From the NCBI RefSeq assembly GCF_028736115.1, contig NZ_CP117877.1, positions 4,722,187-4,786,186 on the forward strand: a DNA stretch of 64,000 nt. Direction: 5' to 3'. Each line of letters begins with the position of its first letter. The stretch's first letter is position 1. Shown here one piece after another: positions 60,340 through 64,000 of this stretch. The position numbers and the translations under genes were made by a program. Source of the DNA: Mucilaginibacter sp. KACC 22063 (GTDB lineage Bacteria > Bacteroidota > Bacteroidia > Sphingobacteriales > Sphingobacteriaceae). The notes beneath the pieces are model-generated. The model saw nothing but the letters and a program-made list of their open reading frames with translations. It did no database searches and was not told the origin of the DNA.

Positions 60340-61200
60340 TTATAAGCCCGCAGTAACCGGCTTTTCGCTTAACGACTGGGTTTTCCGGTCATACAAAAGG
60401 TAGTTTTTCAGTTCTACCAGTTTATCGGTATTAATAAGGTCGACGCCGCAATCAAGCAGTTGCTGCCACACACCTTTATTTTCAGGCGATGCCCAAAGGC
60501 GCACTTTCTTACCAAACTTATGTGCCATGCCAACAAATGCGCAAAGCTTTTGGCGCTCTGTATCAGGCATTATGCCCTGTCCATCCCATTTTACTAATTT
60601 TGAAAAGCGGCAGCTGGCCGTACGGTACATGGCAGCGGAAACAGTATCCTGCGATGGACGCATCAGGTTATCATCTAAAAATGCCAGCCTTGTTTTCTGG
60701 GTAGCCATTATATGGTAGGGCTTATGCCCGGTTATTACTACGGTTATTTTTCGCTGTATAAATTTACCATCCTCATAAGAAGATAATAAGTGGCTATACC
60801 TATTTAATAATTGCTCAAGTGCTATGTAGGTGCTTTCTGCATCCGACTTAATGTCGATCATCAGCATAACAGGATACTCGGGGCAGTTAAGCTTACTGTT
60901 ATTACCATTTACACAATCGGCCAGTGGTTTTAAATAAAGGTCTTCCAGGTATTTGTGGCGGCGAAGTATAGGCAGCACATGCGCTACAATCAGCTTATTG
61001 CCCCGCAAGTAAACATCTGCCTCAACTTGCGTATAGCCGTTATCCAGCGCATCATACAAGGGGCGTTTGTGCCAGTAGTCATTATGGGCGAATGCATTTT
61101 TTAAGGAAACCGTTTGAGGATACGCTGCTTTGCCGAAGAACATCAGCCAGAAAATAAGGAATAATTTAAGGTGCTTATGGCAATCACTTGCTTTGTGCAT
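60340..61200 (-). CDS. Exported PI-PLC/glycerophosphodiester-phosphodiesterase-like protein
   Basis: A 286-residue TIM-barrel phosphodiesterase. A signal peptide (residues 1-28, ends AAYPQ) puts it in the periplasm or outside. The active-site start is LKNAFAHNDYWHKRPL (His in AHND) and VEADVYLRGN carries the metal-binding Glu/Asp; later KLIVAHVLPILRR and VMLMIDIKSDAEST match the family. It should cleave phosphodiesters of lipid headgroups. It is transcribed separately from the sugar operon: 133 bases lie between it and the glycosyltransferase gene. Confidence 0.85.
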   Translation of the reverse strand: MHKASDCHKHLKLFLIFWLMFFGKAAYPQTVSLKNAFAHNDYWHKRPLYDALDNGYTQVEADVYLRGNKLIVAHVLPILRRHKYLEDLYLKPLADCVNGNNSKLNCPEYPVMLMIDIKSDAESTYIALEQLLNRYSHLLSSYEDGKFIQRKITVVITGHKPYHIMATQKTRLAFLDDNLMRPSQDTVSAAMYRTASCRFSKLVKWDGQGIMPDTERQKLCAFVGMAHKFGKKVRLWASPENKGVWQQLLDCGVDLINTDKLVELKNYLLYDRKTQSLSEKPVTAGL

Positions 61201-61244
61201 CGATAATTTATTTTACGATGCAAAGCTATCCCAGCCATATTGCC

Positions 61245-61287
61245 TGACTATTAGGCTATTATTAACAAATTACTTTTCAATGACAGT
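61245..61287 (+). repeat. Direct repeat copy A left of the PAP2 gene
   Basis: A 43-base sequence beginning TGACTATTAGG and ending AATGACAGT. A 44-base copy with about six differences lies at 62549-62592 in the same orientation, 1,304 bases further on. Copy A lies 147 bases before the PAP2 start. Confidence 0.75.
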
Positions 61288-61433
61288 TAAAAAATTCGAC
61301 ATAGAATTAAGTGCCTTATATTATAGCGATTGTGTTTTTAAAGGAAATTTTAATAAATTAACTGCAAGTTTGGAAAAGGGTTGATAGGTTTATACATCGG
61401 GCTTATCTCAAACCCGGGAAATACCCGACTTTT

Positions 61434-62474
61434 ATGCTAATTTCGAGACACATACTACACTTGATGGCTGTATTAATAAAAAATGCCGTCATTCTTTTTT
61501 TTCTTATTTTTATATCTTTTGTATGTGCGGCGCAAAACCGCGATTCGCTTAAATCTGTAACCGTAGATAGTACCCGCGCAATATTTGATACTACACTTGT
61601 TAAAGACGGACATTTGCAGACCGCCGGAAAAGCATTAAAAACTACGGTACTGGGTGTACCGGGCGATTTTGTACAAATGGGAAAGGCAGTGACCAGAGAC
61701 TGGCGGGTAACAGCTGCTTGTGTTGGGGGCATTTCCTTATTGATACTTGCCGATAAACCGGTAACACAGTGGTATCAAGATCATGTAGAAACTACCGTTA
61801 AATATAAATTACCAAGTCTTCCTGGAGAAGGAAGCAGCCGGTTTTTCTACGGTAATGATGCTTACTTGAATTATGCTGTTTTAGGTTTGTATGGAGGATC
61901 GCTGGCCGCCAATTATAAGACAGGGCAAATGGCCGCATTAAACTCAATGAAAGCGCTGGCCTATTCTTATTTAATTTCGCAGGTAACTTTGAAGTCAATA
62001 TTTGCAAGGAACAGGCCAGATCCCACCTTAAGAGACGGAATACCAGCAAAAAGAGGATATACAAATGATCCATACGATTTTTTTAACTTTCATCGTATCA
62101 GATTTAACGCCAGTGGAAATATAAGAGGCATGTCTTTTCCATCTATGCATGCTACAGCCTACTTTGCAGTAGCAAAGGTAATGGCGATGGAGTTTCATAA
62201 TTACTGGATACCATACGGTGCAGTAGCCTTTATTTTCTTTGCCGATGTAGATGCGCATCAACACTGGGTAGGTGATATGGTGGCAGGTGGCTTATTAGGA
62301 ACTGTAATAGGCCAGGGTATTGTAATGAGCTCCCGTTTGTTTGAAAAGAGAGCAGCAGAAAAGAAAAGACCCGGAGAAAACGAAATAAAGCGTCATAAAC
62401 CAGCTTTCAGTTATCAAATATTACCCGCTATATCACGCAGCATGACAGGGGTTACCTTATTTGTTTCATTATAG
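61434..62474 (+). CDS. Exported PAP2-family phosphatase
   Basis: A 346-residue PAP2 protein with a hydrophobic N-terminal segment (residues 11-30, ends CAAQN; a second possible ATG is at 61464). Motif 1 is KSIFARNRP (Kx6RP). Motif 2 is PSMHA in place of the common PSGH. Motif 3 keeps the His and Asp (HQHWVGDM) but the position of the arginine is Asp. So the phosphate-binding Arg may be missing. PAP2 enzymes dephosphorylate lipid phosphates, such as undecaprenyl pyrophosphate or phosphatidic acid. Several membrane segments follow. The gene is bracketed by two direct repeats. Confidence 0.85.
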   Translation: MLISRHILHLMAVLIKNAVILFFLIFISFVCAAQNRDSLKSVTVDSTRAIFDTTLVKDGHLQTAGKALKTTVLGVPGDFVQMGKAVTRDWRVTAACVGGISLLILADKPVTQWYQDHVETTVKYKLPSLPGEGSSRFFYGNDAYLNYAVLGLYGGSLAANYKTGQMAALNSMKALAYSYLISQVTLKSIFARNRPDPTLRDGIPAKRGYTNDPYDFFNFHRIRFNASGNIRGMSFPSMHATAYFAVAKVMAMEFHNYWIPYGAVAFIFFADVDAHQHWVGDMVAGGLLGTVIGQGIVMSSRLFEKRAAEKKRPGENEIKRHKPAFSYQILPAISRSMTGVTLFVSL

Positions 62475-62548
62475 TTAATGTAACTAAGCTCTCTTTTAAA
62501 TAGGAATTGGTAACATTCCCTAAATGATTTAAATGCGTCTCTTTTGTT

Positions 62549-62592
62549 TGACAAATAGGATATTATTAACAATTTACTTTTTTAATGACAGT
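62549..62592 (+). repeat. Direct repeat copy B right of the PAP2 gene
   Basis: A 44-base near-copy of 61245-61287 (TGACAAATAGG to AATGACAGT). The most conserved part is TATTATTAACAA and the TTACTTTT run. It ends 17 bases before the end of the DUF6624 gene. Confidence 0.75.
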
Positions 62593-62608
62593 ATGAATAT
62601 CGTAGTAT

Positions 62609-63202
62609 CTACAACCACCCCACTTTGATTTTCCATTCAATCATGCTCGCATTTCGTTTGGCTAAATTGTCTGGTGGTAACTGATGCTCTTCTTTTACCC
62701 GTTGATTAATCAAAGCTGTTTGTTTCTCTAAGGTGTTAAGGCCAATAGCTGATCTCCTTAGATTTACATCGTTTAAATCATCATATAAATTTGGAACTAG
62801 TTTACCGCTTTCATCCCAATCAAACTGTGTTCCGTATTTTTGGGGCTCCCCGCTCAAAACCGCTATGCGGTCTGTTAAATATGCTAATGATTTTTTATCC
62901 GCCAGATTTTCTTTTACAGCAAGCTCCAAAAGATTTTTGCATTTCCTCATAAATGATGGCTGGCTTATAGAATGCTGAATTACTAACCATGCAGCCTCAC
63001 AAGCTTCTTTACCTACTTTGGCCACTGTTGGATAACCTATATCATTGATGATCTCATCCAGAATCTCGGCATTTTTATTATGCAAATCTTCCATTTCAGG
63101 GTCATAGCCTTCCGATAGTCTGCCTTGTTCGATAAGCTCATCTCTGAGTTTTAAATCTTCATCCCGAAGAGCACATATCTTCTTTGCAATTTCAACATTC
63201 AT
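62609..63202 (-). CDS. DUF6624-type protein
   Basis: A 197-residue soluble protein without signal peptide. It matches what I recall of DUF6624: AWLVIQHSISQPSFMRKC, LAYLTDRIAVLSGEPQKYGTQF and RSAIGLNTLEKQ. Its N-terminal 60 residues are helical and acidic. Function unknown. The ATG at 63202 (MNVEIAKKI) is chosen over a TTG at 63211. It is 32 bases downstream of the Rid-family gene on the same strand. Its base composition is AT-rich compared with the housekeeping genes. Confidence 0.82.
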   Translation of the reverse strand: MNVEIAKKICALRDEDLKLRDELIEQGRLSEGYDPEMEDLHNKNAEILDEIINDIGYPTVAKVGKEACEAAWLVIQHSISQPSFMRKCKNLLELAVKENLADKKSLAYLTDRIAVLSGEPQKYGTQFDWDESGKLVPNLYDDLNDVNLRRSAIGLNTLEKQTALINQRVKEEHQLPPDNLAKRNASMIEWKIKVGWL

Positions 63203-63234
63203 TTTTAACAATACTTGTGCATTAAGTATAAAAG

Positions 63235-63714
63235 CTAAAATTGTACGATAAAGTCTACTTCTAACTTTGCATCCTTTTCATATAACCTATCAATTTGCAC
63301 CCAGGTTGCGGCTGGAAAATCCCCTTTGTAGAATATTTTTCTGGGCTCATTACATTTTTTCATAAGCTCAATATCAGTTGTATATAACGTTTCTTTCACA
63401 ACCTGGCTTGGAGAAGCACCGAATGCATCTAAACATTTTTTCAACTCTTTGTAAAGTCTATTCACCCCAGCTATACTAATTTGACTGGTTGTAACACCTG
63501 ACACATACATAGTATTGTCGACCTTTACAACCTGAGCATATCCGGCATCAGAATTTTGCTTTTCCTTATTTCCCCAGTGCCATTTTTGTTTGTTGCTCGG
63601 CGACTTTCCATTTATTAATCCAGTTTCTACTGACTTATTATCATTACAGTCATAAACTATCGTCAATAACGGCCCCGCAAGCATAACCCAAAAAATGTAT
63701 TTCTTTATTCTCAT
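63235..63714 (-). CDS. Exported Rid-family (RidA-like) protein lacking the catalytic arginine
   Basis: A 159-residue protein: a hydrophobic N-terminal segment (residues 6-21) then a polar linker and an RidA/YjgF domain from about residue 58 (VSGVTTSQ, KKCLDAFGASPSQVVKETLYTT). In RidA, an Arg in the PAR-S/T-x-V segment near the C-terminus is needed for enamine/imine hydrolysis; here that segment is PAATWV with Ala136. The domain is therefore not a canonical RidA deaminase. It lies just upstream of the DUF6624 gene. Its export and lost arginine suggest a different binding role. Confidence 0.8.
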   Translation of the reverse strand: MRIKKYIFWVMLAGPLLTIVYDCNDNKSVETGLINGKSPSNKQKWHWGNKEKQNSDAGYAQVVKVDNTMYVSGVTTSQISIAGVNRLYKELKKCLDAFGASPSQVVKETLYTTDIELMKKCNEPRKIFYKGDFPAATWVQIDRLYEKDAKLEVDFIVQF

Positions 63715-63817
63715 TTATAAATTTGATTTTAAATAGCACCGGGTTTTATTTAAGTAGAAGAGTAATACTACTTACAAAGGGTATTGAAAACTAAGAGATT
63801 TAATTTACTAAAAAAAG

Positions 63818-63891
63818 TCGGGATGGCAGGATTTGAACCTACGACCTCCAGCACCCCATGCTGGCGCGATACCGGGCTACGCTACATCCCG
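63818..63891 (-). tRNA. tRNA-Pro (anticodon GGG)
   Basis: A 74-base cloverleaf on the minus strand. The acceptor stem CGGGATG pairs with CATCCCG, the T loop reads GGTTCAAATCC, and the anticodon arm CCAGC-ATGGGGT-GCTGG gives anticodon GGG (reads CCC). The discriminator base is A, and the CCA end is not encoded. A typical Bacteroidota promoter lies upstream. Confidence 0.93.
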
Positions 63892-63899
63892 AAGAGTGG

Positions 63900-63930
63900 C
63901 AAATATATTATACTCCTGCTATTTCATCAA
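63900..63930 (-). promoter_or_regulatory. Promoter of the tRNA-Pro gene
   Basis: On the minus strand a TTG (complement of 63928-63930) is followed 20 bases later by TATATTTG (complement of 63900-63907). The box ends 8 bases before the tRNA 5' end. Confidence 0.7.
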
Positions 63931-64000
63931 CATCTGCAACAAAATACCTTTTACCTTTCTTAAACATCTCGTTAACATATCACAGCCAAGCATTAAGCTT

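Noticed and set aside
1..64000. CRISPR array, prophage or insertion sequence
   Set aside because: No regularly spaced repeats, no transposase or phage structural genes were found on either strand.

Overview
The window reads as chromosomal DNA of a Bacteroidota species, most likely Sphingobacteriaceae and close to Mucilaginibacter or Pedobacter (inference from gene families and promoters, not from a marker search). Supporting signs are promoter boxes of the Bacteroidota type (TTG, 19-20 nt, TAnnTTTG), almost no Shine-Dalgarno sequences, an IF2 and a ribosomal protein bS16 with long low-complexity extensions, and Bacteroidota families such as HYC_CC_PP, DUF4199, DUF3857/transglutaminase and PA0069-type radical SAM. 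No phage, insertion sequence or CRISPR array is visible.

Layout: 47-3799 is one TPR/DUF3857/transglutaminase gene split by an in-frame TAG. 3970-13801 holds single metabolic and repair genes (YihY, FAD oxidoreductase, DinB/YfiT, FAH, GNAT, exonuclease III, cyclophilin, MazG-like, Dtd, a GapN-like ALDH), with dispersed palindromic repeats at 11.4-12.2 kb. 14.0-19.0 kb encodes secreted proteins and a four-gene block that looks like copper handling. 19.1-23.95 kb is rimP-nusA-infB with a leader hairpin. 24.0-28.7 kb has an LRR protein, a radical SAM protein, a two-component pair and two unknown genes. 29.1-31.5 kb is rpsP-rimM-trmD-rplS. 31.5-37.4 kb (minus) has exported MsrA/MsrB, a TPR protein, a zinc-ribbon/Nif3 pair and four small membrane-protein genes. 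37.6-51.3 kb holds mfd, hpt, an M16 peptidase, def, NifU/Mrp Fe-S genes, an AsmA-like/GT51 fusion, a nitroreductase behind a 32-bp palindrome, a LacI regulator and a CheY-like protein.

The most notable region is a minus-strand operon of nine tightly packed genes running from 60207 down to 51585: glycosyltransferase-like, SpsF-type cytidylyltransferase, split transketolase (N and C halves), glutamate-1-semialdehyde-aminomutase-like PLP enzyme, SDR, a KdsC-type phosphatase fused to a NeuB-type synthase without SAF domain, a sterol-desaturase-family membrane oxygenase and an SMR-type small transporter. Together they look like a complete route for making, CMP-activating, transferring and perhaps flipping an unusual ulosonic (sialic/KDN/Kdo-like) sugar. 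This is an inference from family assignments; no product is known from the sequence.

The right end carries a PI-PLC/GDPD-like protein, a PAP2 phosphatase gene flanked by 43-44 bp direct repeats, a DUF6624 gene, an exported Rid-family protein lacking the usual arginine, and a tRNA-Pro(GGG) gene.
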